Counted from the first letter of the stretch, positions 1 through 6,972 are shown. The stretch: DNA of 12,863 bases from Verrucomicrobiota bacterium (GCA_017557085.1 JAFZAR010000151.1:1-12863); one strand, 5' to 3'. The notes: a model not told the origin generated them from the sequence alone. Numbers and translations: made by a program.

Positions 1-738
1 GGCGGAATGAATCCACCGCAAGGCGGTTTTGGTATGCCTCCGCAGGGGATGATGCCTCCGGGTGGAAATGGTACGAATGGCAACCGCGGCCCGCAGTTTG
101 GCGGACAGGGGATGCCGCCTCAGGGTATGCCCCCGCAAATGGGGCAGAATGGTGAAAATAACCAGAGACCTTCGTTTGGCCGTCCTGATCAGCAGGGGAA
201 TTTTAATAGAGAAAATCGAAATAATGACCGGAATGGCAACCGCAACAATAATCGCGGCGGCGGTGGTTTTGGCGGCCCCGGAGGCGGCGGAACTAAACCG
301 ATCAAGGCTTTTGTCAAAGTCCGCTGGCAGTCTGTGGAAGATCAGCTGGAGGGCAAGAGTGAAGGAATGATTCCCAGCAGCGGATTTGGCCCCGGCGGCG
401 GCGGTCCCGGTGGTAATGACAGAAACGGCAGAGACAGCAATCGCGGCGGCGGAAACCGCAACAACTTTGGTCCCGGCAATATGATCGCGGGTCCGCTCTT
501 CAACAAGATGGATACCGAGAAAACAGGAAAAGTGGATCGCGAGCTTTTTGTGAAGTCATTTGAGGATTGGTTCAATACGATCGACACAAACAAAGTTGGA
601 TCACTGACGGAAGTTGAACTGAGACGCGGATTGAACAAACTGCTTGAAACGTCCCGTGGAGGCTTTGGCGGTGGTCCGGGCGGTGGTTTCGGCGGACCGG
701 GTGGTATGCCTCCCGGCGGACCGGGCGCTCCCGGTTAG
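1..738 (+). CDS. Gly/Asn/Pro-rich EF-hand protein, probable C-terminal part of a CotH-like protein (5' partial)
   Basis: The frame is open from the first base, so the gene probably starts upstream; the first in-window ATG (7) sits inside a low-complexity run and is a poor start. Counting from codon 1 at base 1, residues 1-98 are Gly/Pro/Met/Gln/Asn-rich. Residues 99-125 form a short ordered segment with the pattern SVEDQLEGKSEG, which resembles the end of CotH kinase-like domains. Another Gly/Asn-rich stretch follows, then a pair of EF-hand-like loops at 171-182 (DTEKTGKVDREL, lacking the acidic residue at loop position 12) and 195-206 (DTNKVGSLTEVE, better conserved), and a Gly-rich tail. 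EF-hands bind Ca2+. CotH proteins are atypical protein kinases and are often encoded beside DUF4956 and VTC genes, as here. The CotH assignment is an inference because the catalytic part lies outside the window. The gene ends with TAG, backed by an in-frame TAA five codons later. Confidence 0.7.
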   Translation, partial: GGMNPPQGGFGMPPQGMMPPGGNGTNGNRGPQFGGQGMPPQGMPPQMGQNGENNQRPSFGRPDQQGNFNRENRNNDRNGNRNNNRGGGGFGGPGGGGTKPIKAFVKVRWQSVEDQLEGKSEGMIPSSGFGPGGGGPGGNDRNGRDSNRGGGNRNNFGPGNMIAGPLFNKMDTEKTGKVDRELFVKSFEDWFNTIDTNKVGSLTEVELRRGLNKLLETSRGGFGGGPGGGFGGPGGMPPGGPGAPG

Positions 739-790
739 GGAAATTCTCAGTAAGAATAAACATCAAAAAATACTTTTTTATTAGATATAT

Positions 791-1471
791 ATGGATATTG
801 CATCAATATTAAAAGAACAGTGGATAGGCGGTAATGCGTTAAACTCTTTGCCGGCCTTTTTAATGAACCTTATTCTCACAGCGATCCTGACATGGATACT
901 GGGCTGGGTCTATACGAAATTCGGGGAGTCCCTTTCCAATCGGAAGATCTTCGCGAGGAACTTTCTGATGCTGGCGTTGACAACGATGCTGGTCATCAGT
1001 ATCGTCAAATCCTCGCTGGCTCTTTCCCTGGGGTTGGTCGGCGCGCTCTCCATTGTGCGTTTCCGCGCGGCCATCAAGGAGCCGGAAGAACTGGTCTATC
1101 TCTTCCTGGCCATCGGTATCGGTTTGGGCTTGGGCGCGGAAGAGCCGCTTTTGACTATCTGCGCGCTGATAGTGATTTTGGGCATCATCATGCTGCGCAA
1201 GCTGGGACATACCGGCGCCGTGCAGAACAATGTGTGTGTGCATCTGAGCAGCGGTAAGCAGATCGCTTTGACCAGTGTGGTCAAGGTCTTTGCCGAGGTG
1301 GGTGCTACAGCCAGTCTGCGCCGTTTTGATGAGATGCCGGAACGTACTGAATTTTCCTTTGTGGTGCAGTTTGTCACCCCGGAAAGACTGGAGGAATTCA
1401 GCCGCGCGATCAAGAATCTGGATCCTGAAATGAAGGTCAGCTTTGTGGATGACCGTGGACTGGGGATGTAA
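791..1471 (+). CDS. DUF4956 family membrane protein
   Basis: This 226-residue integral membrane protein has hydrophobic segments at about residues 20-41, 57-75 and 101-136. Between them sits the family signature LGLVGALSIVRFRAAIKEPEE (about 80-100), the hallmark of DUF4956. A soluble C-terminal domain of roughly 85 residues follows (about 140-226). The biochemical role of DUF4956 is unknown. It occurs repeatedly beside VTC-domain polyphosphate polymerases and CotH proteins, which suggests a membrane partner in polyphosphate or surface-protein phosphate chemistry; that is inference from context. It lies 52 bp after the EF-hand gene and 26 bp before the VTC gene, so the three are probably co-transcribed. 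The ATG at 791 has no clear Shine-Dalgarno; the region before it is A/T-rich. The length is normal for the family. Confidence 0.9.
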   Translation: MDIASILKEQWIGGNALNSLPAFLMNLILTAILTWILGWVYTKFGESLSNRKIFARNFLMLALTTMLVISIVKSSLALSLGLVGALSIVRFRAAIKEPEELVYLFLAIGIGLGLGAEEPLLTICALIVILGIIMLRKLGHTGAVQNNVCVHLSSGKQIALTSVVKVFAEVGATASLRRFDEMPERTEFSFVVQFVTPERLEEFSRAIKNLDPEMKVSFVDDRGLGM

Positions 1472-1497
1472 ACCATCCATCGTGTGCTGTCAGTGTT

Positions 1498-2214
1498 ATG
1501 ACATCGTCATTTTTCAAATTAGACGATTTACCGGCCGCTCGTTATGAGAGGAAATTCCTGGCCCGCGATTTTTCGCTGGAAGAAGTCCTCTCTATCCTGC
1601 GGATGCACTTTGCGGGATTCTACCGCGTTTATCCGGCCCGGTGGGTGAACAGTATTTACCTGGACACGTCCGGTCTTCGCCACTATCATGTGCATGTCAG
1701 CGGGGTGCCTAATCGTTACAAGGTGCGCGTCCGCTGGTATGGGGATCTGTGTGGCGGGATCCAGGCACCGCGCCTGGAGTTCAAAGTCAAAAGAGGATTG
1801 GTCGGAGGCAAGATCGTCCAGCCGCTGGAGCCTTTCGATTTTGAAGAATCAGCGCCGGGAGAATCGCTTGCGCGCTATCTGGAGAAAACGGCTCTGCCGG
1901 AGACCGCGGCCGATTACCTCAAAACACTTTCGCCCACACTGGTCAACCGCTACTGGCGCCATTATCTGCTCAGCGCGGACGGACGTTTTCGGGTGACTGT
2001 GGACACCGGGCTGGAGTTTTATAAACCGGATCGCTCCTGCTCCGGAATTTTCAATTTGAACCGGGGACTTTCCTTGCCGGTGATTATTGAATTGAAATAT
2101 CTGCCTGTGCATGAACCGGAAGCGCAGGAGATCACGAACTCATTGCCGTTTCGGCTCACACGCTGCTCCAAGTACATAATGGGGATCGATCGGCAGTACG
2201 GGTACGATTATTGA
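1498..2214 (+). CDS. VTC-domain protein (polyphosphate polymerase-like)
   Basis: This 238-residue soluble protein has the VTC triphosphate-tunnel fold pattern of alternating basic and acidic strands. Visible motifs are YERKF (E17, K19), NSIYLD (51-56), KVRVRWYG (K75, R77, R79), LEFKVKRG (E94, K96, K98), VNRYW (149-153), IIELKY (E199, K200) and RCSKY (R222, K225). These correspond to the phosphate- and metal-binding residues of the tunnel in yeast Vtc4, which makes polyphosphate from ATP. Bacterial relatives of this length are annotated as polyphosphate polymerase domain proteins, but their activity is largely untested. It is the last gene of the EF-hand/CotH-DUF4956-VTC cassette. The ATG at 1498 has no obvious Shine-Dalgarno. 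A large inverted repeat begins 4 bases after the stop and may end the transcript. Confidence 0.9.
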   Translation: MTSSFFKLDDLPAARYERKFLARDFSLEEVLSILRMHFAGFYRVYPARWVNSIYLDTSGLRHYHVHVSGVPNRYKVRVRWYGDLCGGIQAPRLEFKVKRGLVGGKIVQPLEPFDFEESAPGESLARYLEKTALPETAADYLKTLSPTLVNRYWRHYLLSADGRFRVTVDTGLEFYKPDRSCSGIFNLNRGLSLPVIIELKYLPVHEPEAQEITNSLPFRLTRCSKYIMGIDRQYGYDY

Positions 2215-2218
2215 TTTT

Positions 2219-2315
2219 GGGAGAGAAGAAGGGATAAATATCGCACCACCTGGTGGGTGCCAGGTGGAAAGTTGTTATACAATATATTGTTTTCATTTTT
2301 TATCTCTTCTCTCCC
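2219..2315. repeat. Long interrupted inverted repeat with nested hairpin
   Basis: The left arm GGGAGAGAAGA (2219-2229), then a 3-nt bulge (AGG, 2230-2232), then GATAAA (2233-2238), is fully complementary to 2299-2315 (TTTATC then TCTTCTCTCCC), giving 17 bp. Inside lie an 8-bp hairpin (CCACCTGG 2246-2253 with CCAGGTGG 2260-2267, loop TGGGTG) and a 12-bp perfect palindrome ACAATATATTGT (2279-2290). The element begins 4 bases after the VTC stop codon, and a short T run (ACTTTTC) follows the right arm. It could be a complex terminator or 3' structured RNA for the cassette, or a remnant of a small non-coding mobile element. I do not recognise it. Confidence 0.6.
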
Positions 2316-2443
2316 CACTTTTCTGTGAATTTTTCCTGTAAAACATCTTTCTTTAGAAGAAGTTTTGAATTATTAACAGGTAAAAACACTTTTGATCGGA
2401 AAGGAAAAAACAACCGGAAATCTCTTTTTCATCAGTTTTCTGC

Positions 2444-2472
2444 TTGAAACCGGGAAACAAAAAAGGCAGAAT
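2444..2472 (+). promoter_or_regulatory. Candidate sigma-70-type promoter for tRNA-Lys
   Basis: TTGAAA (2444-2449, 5 of 6 to the -35 consensus) is followed after exactly 17 bp by CAGAAT (2467-2472, 4 of 6 to the -10 consensus). Initiation would fall near 2479-2480, about 28 bases before the tRNA, at the first bases of a perfect palindrome. The match and position are seen in the sequence; activity is inferred. Confidence 0.45.
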
Positions 2473-2478
2473 AACCCC

Positions 2479-2499
2479 TGTAACACGTCACGTGTTACA
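2479..2499. promoter_or_regulatory. Perfect 21-nt palindrome at the predicted tRNA-Lys transcription start
   Basis: The arm TGTAACACGT (2479-2488) is repeated as its exact reverse complement ACGTGTTACA (2490-2499) around a single central C at 2489. This is typical geometry for a dimeric repressor operator. It overlaps the predicted start of the tRNA-Lys transcript, so it could block initiation if bound, or fold as a hairpin in the 5' leader. No T tract follows, so it is not a terminator. The binding protein is unknown. Confidence 0.45.
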
Positions 2500-2507
2500 T
2501 ACCAGGT

Positions 2508-2583
<76 letters not shown>

Positions 2584-2642
2584 TTTTCTTCAAATGATTC
2601 CCATTTTCAGTAAGTTACTTGTTGTCCTTTTGTGTAATTGTG

Positions 2643-2680
2643 TAAAAAAATCCCCGATGGTGACCACTGGGGATCTTTTC
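2643..2680. terminator. Terminator between tRNA-Lys and the GH32 gene, usable on both strands
   Basis: The hairpin 2650-2674 pairs ATCCCC with GGGGAT, then a G-T pair, an A-C mismatch and TGGT/ACCA. On the minus strand it is followed by seven T residues (A2644-A2650 on the plus strand), about 26 bases after the GH32 stop, a strong intrinsic terminator. On the plus strand the tract CTTTTC after the stem is weaker but could end the tRNA transcript. Confidence 0.75.
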
Positions 2681-2699
2681 TATATGAATTCTAACCCTA

Positions 2700-4232
2700 T
2701 TACTTCCAGATGGAGTCGAGGGTCTTGGCTTTCAGTTTGGCTTGGCAGGGGCCGTTTTGCGTCCGGATTGTGATGGTGTTGAAGATGTTCTCCGGGAAGA
2801 CGACAGTCGTTTGAGGGGCGATCCCGTTTTCGACAAAGAGTTCCACAGAGCTGTGATCCACCCACAGAGAGAGCAGGATCTCGTCCTTTTCGGTGTAAAG
2901 CGGGCTTTCATTTACCTTGGCATAGTCGCCCGGCATATCGATCTTGCCGGATTTGGAGCGGTCCATCCGGATCTTGCCGGCGGCTTTATCAATAGTGAAG
3001 ACGCACTGTTCGCCCTTGGCATTGCTCAGGATCAAATCGCAGAGCCCGTTGGCAGGGAGTTTGAGTGCGAGTTCGGCCATCCAGGGATCGCTTTGGAGAT
3101 TATATTTTTGGTTGATCAAAGCGATTTTTTGCGTGTCAGTGATCTTGCCGCTGAATTTTCCGATCTCTCTGCCGGCGTATTTAAAAAATTCTTTGGCCGG
3201 TGAGGAGGACAGTACCGCGTAGCCGTCCTTGTGTGGGATGAGTTTCAGGTCGCGCGGCAGAGTATCCGCACTGCGCCAGACTTCGGTCGGCACATTACCA
3301 GCGTAAGCCGGATTGCACATCCAGGCCAGGAAGAGACGGCGTTTTTCCTGGGGCAAATTGCTCCAGGTGACACCGGCATAGACATCGCGGCCATAATCTA
3401 TCCACATCGGATAGGGAGCCGGATCTGCCTTAAAGGTCTTGCCGTCAAAATCGCCCACAAAATACTGCACGGCGCAGCCCATGCCGGGATTGCCGCCGTT
3501 GCTGACGAGCAGTACCCATTTTTCTTTTTTGCCCAGAGGCAGCGAAAACAGGTCGGGACATTCCCAGACACCGGTGTGAGAGCCGATCCCTTTGCCAAAC
3601 TCGCTGGTCAGTTCCCATGTTTTGAGATCGGGGGAGTTGTAGAACTGGATCACATCACCGGCGGCCAGCACCAGAACCCATTTGCCGGACTTTTCATGCC
3701 AGGAGACTTTGGGATCCCGGAAATCAGGTTTGCCGGGATTCTGGATCACGGGATTGCCTTCATATTTGGTAAAGGTGAGACCGTGATCGGTGCTGTAGGC
3801 AATGCTTTGGACTTCTTTTTCGCCGTGCTGGGTAAAGATGGCGATCATTGCGTCCTTGCCAAAGCCGGCCGTGTTTTTATGGTCAATGACCGCACTGCCG
3901 GAGAAGATCGTTCCCAGCGAGTCGGGATAGAGCGCGATGGGGCGATCGTACCAGTGGATCAGATCGGGGCTGACCGCGTGTCCCCAGTGCATGGGACCCC
4001 AGTGGCTGTCATTGGGGTTGTGCTGGTAGAAGAGGTGATACTCTCCATTGTCCCAGACCATACCGTTGGGATCGTTCATCCAGAACTTTTTGGGAGTAAA
4101 ATGGATCTGCGGACGGTACTGTTCCTGACGGCTTCTGACCTGCGCCGCGTCGGCAGAGGAGGTGAAAGTAAAGATACCCGCGGCACAAACGGCTAACGCA
4201 AGTAATTGAACTGAAAATGTTTTTAACTTCAT
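2700..4232 (-). CDS. Secreted GH32 fructan hydrolase (levanase/invertase-like)
   Basis: This is a glycoside hydrolase family 32 enzyme that cleaves beta-fructosyl bonds (sucrose, inulin or levan). From the ATG at 4232 the product has 510 residues and opens with a signal peptide: KLK, a hydrophobic core at about 6-24, and a cleavage-like ADA-AQ near 27-31. The N-terminal five-bladed propeller shows WMNDPNG (51-57, nucleophile D54), RDP (172-174, D173 stabilises the transition state) and ECPDLF (224-229, acid/base E224). The C-terminal beta-sandwich covers about 350-510 and includes the SVELFVENG segment. All three catalytic residues are present and the length is normal. In-frame GTG 4274 and ATG 4271 would add 13-14 residues; 4232 gives the cleaner signal peptide, but no start has a Shine-Dalgarno. 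A weak promoter (TTGTGG, 16 bp, TATTCA, minus strand of 4275-4302) would also favour 4232. No sugar transporter or regulator is adjacent. Confidence 0.93.
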   Translation of the reverse strand: MKLKTFSVQLLALAVCAAGIFTFTSSADAAQVRSRQEQYRPQIHFTPKKFWMNDPNGMVWDNGEYHLFYQHNPNDSHWGPMHWGHAVSPDLIHWYDRPIALYPDSLGTIFSGSAVIDHKNTAGFGKDAMIAIFTQHGEKEVQSIAYSTDHGLTFTKYEGNPVIQNPGKPDFRDPKVSWHEKSGKWVLVLAAGDVIQFYNSPDLKTWELTSEFGKGIGSHTGVWECPDLFSLPLGKKEKWVLLVSNGGNPGMGCAVQYFVGDFDGKTFKADPAPYPMWIDYGRDVYAGVTWSNLPQEKRRLFLAWMCNPAYAGNVPTEVWRSADTLPRDLKLIPHKDGYAVLSSSPAKEFFKYAGREIGKFSGKITDTQKIALINQKYNLQSDPWMAELALKLPANGLCDLILSNAKGEQCVFTIDKAAGKIRMDRSKSGKIDMPGDYAKVNESPLYTEKDEILLSLWVDHSSVELFVENGIAPQTTVVFPENIFNTITIRTQNGPCQAKLKAKTLDSIWK

Positions 4233-4425
4233 ACTGTTTTTACTGAGTTTTTTAGCGGATGCGGTGCGCATCACTGAATACCACAGCTCAGTGTAGCCAC
4301 AAGTGCTGTATCCGTCACGAATAAATTAAAAAACGCCCCGGATAAAGAAATTTTAGCTGAAAAACTTACAGTCGAGTTGAATTTTATTGATTCAGCCGCT
4401 TCCATCCGCTACCATACAGGTGCGT

Positions 4426-5892
4426 ATGTTGGTTTGGTTACTCGCTATCGTGTCCCTCCTCCTGTTTGGAGGTATGGGTGTTGCCGCAGGATTGGCTCCT
4501 GCTATCTGTGGTTTTATCATGTTCGTTGTCGCGTTCTTCCTGGGCGGCCCGCTGACCAAATTGGTGGCGATGGCTCTGCCTAAGAATTTTACGGGACACG
4601 CTCTGGCATCCTGGTTCCCGGAATCCATGTACTACATGGAATTGGTGATCGTGCTGCTGGTGTTTTATTTAATTTTCTGGGGCGTAGGATTTTGGGTTCG
4701 CTCCAAGATCGAGTATTGGCTGAAGTATGTGGGAACAGAGCTTCAGCGCATGACCTGGTCTTATCTGAACCACGGTGTGGGTCTGTTCTTCGGTGTGCTG
4801 ACAGCGGTCCTCTTTGTGATGATCGTGGCCACGGGAGCTTACGCGCCGGCTTATCTGAGTACGCAAACCACTCCCAATGAGGATGGTCAGCCCTGGGGGA
4901 TCACTTATCTGAATAATTTCGGCAAGGGGATGCAGTCCACCGGTCTGGACAAGATCGCCGCCCGCTGGGACCGCACTCCCAAGAAGTACTTTGAAGTGTG
5001 CGACTTGATCGGACTGATAGCGAATAATCCATCGGTCATGTACCGCGTGAAGAATTATCCGCTGATCTATGCCATGCAGGATCGCTCGGAAGTTTCTGAA
5101 CTGCTGAAGGATCAGAGCTTTAATGATAATCTGAAGAACAAGGCAGGCGGCTGGGCACTGTTCAATAACGGTTCCGTGTTGGGCTTTATGGGATCCGGTG
5201 CTTATAACGACCTGAAAGATCAGCTGGATATGGTGGATTTCACGGCGTACCTCAAGACCGGCAAATCCGAGAAGTATGACAATTTCAAACTGCTGGGCGA
5301 GTGGGAACTGGATGTGGATCAGGTCACATTGATGGCCAAGAAGAACGAGCCTGATATCAGTTACCGTGAGATGAAATTCATAGCCACGCTGCTGCGCACT
5401 TATTTCAGCGATACGACCTTGCGTGCCACGGTGGATAAACGGATCGTTCTGCGTGATATCGTGAGCGATGTACCGAAACTGGTCTCCACGCTGTCCAATC
5501 CTTCTAACCCGCAGATTCTGCCTCCGGCTCCGGTGATCGCGCCTCAGCAGCAGGACGGTCAGCAACCTCAGGCGGTCGCTCCGGCACAGCAGGGCAGAAG
5601 CGCCAACCGCGGCGGTATCCTTTCCGCCTCTCGTTATCGTGAGGCTTTGGATCACAATGCCCGCACTCAGGCGATGATGAACGACGTTCCGGTGGAATAT
5701 AATGACGATGGATCGGTGAAAGTTCCGGAACCTCCGAAGATCGAAAAGGTTTCTGTCAAAGGCACGTGGACTGGTGACGGTGAGCTCTACAAGGTGAATC
5801 TGGCCGGTGTGGAGTTGGATGCCATCATCGAGGGCGATGTTTTAACGCTCTCCACGGGCAAAGTTCGTCTCTATTTCATCAGAAAATACTAA
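4426..5892 (+). CDS. CvpA-like four-helix membrane protein with large C-terminal soluble region
   Basis: From the ATG at 4426 the product has 488 residues. Four hydrophobic helices lie at about 2-22, 24-46, 70-92 and 114-139. The fourth follows a YLNHGVGLFFGVLTA pattern resembling the LNrxxGxxxGxxxg motif at the last helix of CvpA (colicin V production) family proteins, so a CvpA-like fold is likely but not certain. The remaining ~345 residues have no family I recognise: a mainly polar region (145-360), a Pro/Gln-rich linker (about 365-400) and a short C-terminal beta-rich unit (about 442-488) containing GTWTGDGELYKVNLAG. CvpA proteins link to envelope homeostasis, but the role here is unknown. 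AGG at 4418-4420 sits 5 bases before the ATG and decides this start; TTG 4387 and GTG 4420 are in-frame alternatives. It is a monocistronic unit with its own terminator. Confidence 0.65.
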   Translation: MLVWLLAIVSLLLFGGMGVAAGLAPAICGFIMFVVAFFLGGPLTKLVAMALPKNFTGHALASWFPESMYYMELVIVLLVFYLIFWGVGFWVRSKIEYWLKYVGTELQRMTWSYLNHGVGLFFGVLTAVLFVMIVATGAYAPAYLSTQTTPNEDGQPWGITYLNNFGKGMQSTGLDKIAARWDRTPKKYFEVCDLIGLIANNPSVMYRVKNYPLIYAMQDRSEVSELLKDQSFNDNLKNKAGGWALFNNGSVLGFMGSGAYNDLKDQLDMVDFTAYLKTGKSEKYDNFKLLGEWELDVDQVTLMAKKNEPDISYREMKFIATLLRTYFSDTTLRATVDKRIVLRDIVSDVPKLVSTLSNPSNPQILPPAPVIAPQQQDGQQPQAVAPAQQGRSANRGGILSASRYREALDHNARTQAMMNDVPVEYNDDGSVKVPEPPKIEKVSVKGTWTGDGELYKVNLAGVELDAIIEGDVLTLSTGKVRLYFIRKY

Positions 5893-5919
5893 TTGAGAAT
5901 AGATTGAATTGATTTTTAC

Positions 5920-5955
5920 AAAGCCGTGAGTCGAGAGACATGCGGCTTTTTGTAT
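5920..5955 (+). terminator. Intrinsic terminator of the CvpA-like gene
   Basis: AAAGCCGTGAGTC (5920-5932) pairs with GACATGCGGCTTT (5937-5949) around a GAGA (GNRA-type) tetraloop, with two G-U pairs and one A-A mismatch, followed by T5950-T5951 to complete a five-T run. It starts 28 bases after the stop codon. Confidence 0.85.
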
Positions 5956-6022
5956 TAAATTTTCGCTGAATACGCAGAAAGATTTCATTTTGTGCTTGTG
6001 GTTTTTCCAAAAAAGGATAAAA

Positions 6023-6077
6023 GTAGCCGCATCCGGTTGCGGCACAGTAGCCAGAGATGAGTAAACGGCTGCGGCGC
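6023..6077 (+). promoter_or_regulatory. infC leader with competing hairpins
   Basis: GCCGCA (6026-6031) can pair with TGCGGC at 6038-6043 (loop TCCGGT) or with a second copy of TGCGGC at 6070-6075. GTAGCC occurs twice (6023-6028 and 6047-6052), and either copy can pair with GGCTGC at 6067-6072. The two sets of pairings exclude each other, which is the layout of a switching leader. It lies about 50 bases before the infC ribosome binding site. Whether it regulates anything is unknown. Confidence 0.3.
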
Positions 6078-6127
6078 AAATATGGATAAAGAAGTAAGAA
6101 TAGAAGAAATGCTAAATAGAAAACCCC

Positions 6128-6133
6128 GGAGGG
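6128..6133 (+). promoter_or_regulatory. Shine-Dalgarno of infC
   Basis: GGAGGG stands 4-5 bases before the GTG at 6138. It is one of the few strong ribosome binding sites in the window and fixes the non-ATG start of IF3. Confidence 0.8.
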
Positions 6134-6137
6134 TTGC

Positions 6138-6914
6138 GTGAATAATTTTCCGCAACGCCGCAGTAATAACCAGCAAAACCAGATCCGAGTGAACGCAAAG
6201 ATTCGCGCACGCGAGGTGCGAGTCATCAGCGGTGAGGGCAAGATGCTGGGGGTTATGAGTGTCCAGAACGCTCTGGTTCTGGCTAAGGAACACGGTGTCG
6301 ATTTGGTGGAGATCTCTCCCAACGCGGTGCCGCCCGTCTGTAAGTTGGTGAACCTTGGCAAGTATCTTTATGACGCTGCCAAGCGTGAAAAGGAAGCCAA
6401 GAAGAAACAGCACACCAACAAGGTCAAGGAAATCCAGATCCGTCCCGCGATCTCCGACCGTGATATGCAGGTCAAGCTGGACCGCGCGATCGTGTTTTTC
6501 TGCAACGATATGAAGGTCAAGCTGGTGCTGCGCTTCAAAGGCCGCGAGATGCAGCACAAGGAGTTTGGATTTGAAACGGTGAACAAGTTCATCGAGAAAG
6601 TGACTCCGTTCGCCACGGCCGATTCCGAGCCCAAGATCGTGGGCAAAGGCATCACCGTCATGCTGAATCCCTTGCCGCGGAGCAGACGTGCCAAAAACCC
6701 GAAGGGCGAGGTCAACCTGCAGCAGCTGGAAGAGGCTGAGCTGGAGGATCAGCGCAAGCTGGATGCGGAGGAAGAGCTTCAGGAGGAAAATCCTCAGACC
6801 GAGCCGGAGAAATCTGCTCAGAAGAAAGGCTCCAAGAAATCCACTTTCGGCGCGCCGGTGCTGGACGAGATCAATTTGGAGATTTCACCCAAGGCACATC
6901 GTCACGATATTTAA
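6138..6914 (+). CDS. infC: Translation initiation factor IF-3 with C-terminal extension
   Basis: IF3 binds the 30S subunit, keeps the subunits apart and checks start-codon/initiator-tRNA pairing. The 258-residue product has the N-domain (about 16-85, IRVNAKIRAREVRVI ... GVDLVEISPNAVPPVCKL), the Lys-rich linker helix (80-95) and the C-domain (96-181, KEIQIRPAISDRDMQVKL ... LRFKGREMQHKEFG). Typical IF3 ends near residue 180; here a tail of about 75 residues rich in Glu, Lys and Gln continues to 258, which is low in complexity and probably disordered. The start is GTG with a strong Shine-Dalgarno; non-ATG starts are common for infC because IF3 represses its own translation at rare starts, although GTG does not discriminate as AUU does. 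The usual downstream partners rpmI and rplT (L35, L20) are absent: a terminator and then a protease gene follow. Confidence 0.96.
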   Translation: MNNFPQRRSNNQQNQIRVNAKIRAREVRVISGEGKMLGVMSVQNALVLAKEHGVDLVEISPNAVPPVCKLVNLGKYLYDAAKREKEAKKKQHTNKVKEIQIRPAISDRDMQVKLDRAIVFFCNDMKVKLVLRFKGREMQHKEFGFETVNKFIEKVTPFATADSEPKIVGKGITVMLNPLPRSRRAKNPKGEVNLQQLEEAELEDQRKLDAEEELQEENPQTEPEKSAQKKGSKKSTFGAPVLDEINLEISPKAHRHDI

Positions 6915-6934
6915 GACAAGATTTTTGTTTTGCG

Positions 6935-6972
6935 ATGACCCGTTATCCGTAACGGGTCATTTTGCGTTTTTA
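6935..6972 (+). terminator. Intrinsic terminator of infC
   Basis: ATGACCCGTTA (6935-6945) pairs perfectly with TAACGGGTCAT (6950-6960) around loop TCCG, an 11-bp stem, followed by TTTGCGTTTTT. It begins about 20 bases after the infC stop codon. Confidence 0.85.

Noticed and set aside
2253..2447. 64-codon frame between VTC and tRNA-Lys
   Set aside because: It begins inside an inverted repeat and crosses an A/T-rich region and the tRNA promoter; composition is not protein-like and no ribosome site is seen.
3231..4196. 321-codon frame opposite the GH32 gene
   Set aside because: It lies wholly antisense to a GH32 gene with intact motifs, has no ribosome site and shows no recognisable domain; it is a by-product of the codon bias of the real gene.
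4272..4293. Inverted repeat CACTGA/TCAGTG upstream of the GH32 gene as an operator
   Set aside because: The arms are only 6 bp with a 10-nt spacer, which is common by chance, and no regulator gene is nearby.
4387..4425. TTG 4387 as the start of the CvpA-like gene
   Set aside because: ATG 4426 has AGG at the right distance and puts the first helix at the N-terminus; TTG 4387 has no ribosome site.
4669..5655. 328-codon minus-strand frame opposite the CvpA-like gene
   Set aside because: Its composition (His/Gln/Ile-rich) is what reversed coding sequence gives; the plus-strand frame has membrane helices, a start with a ribosome site and a terminator.
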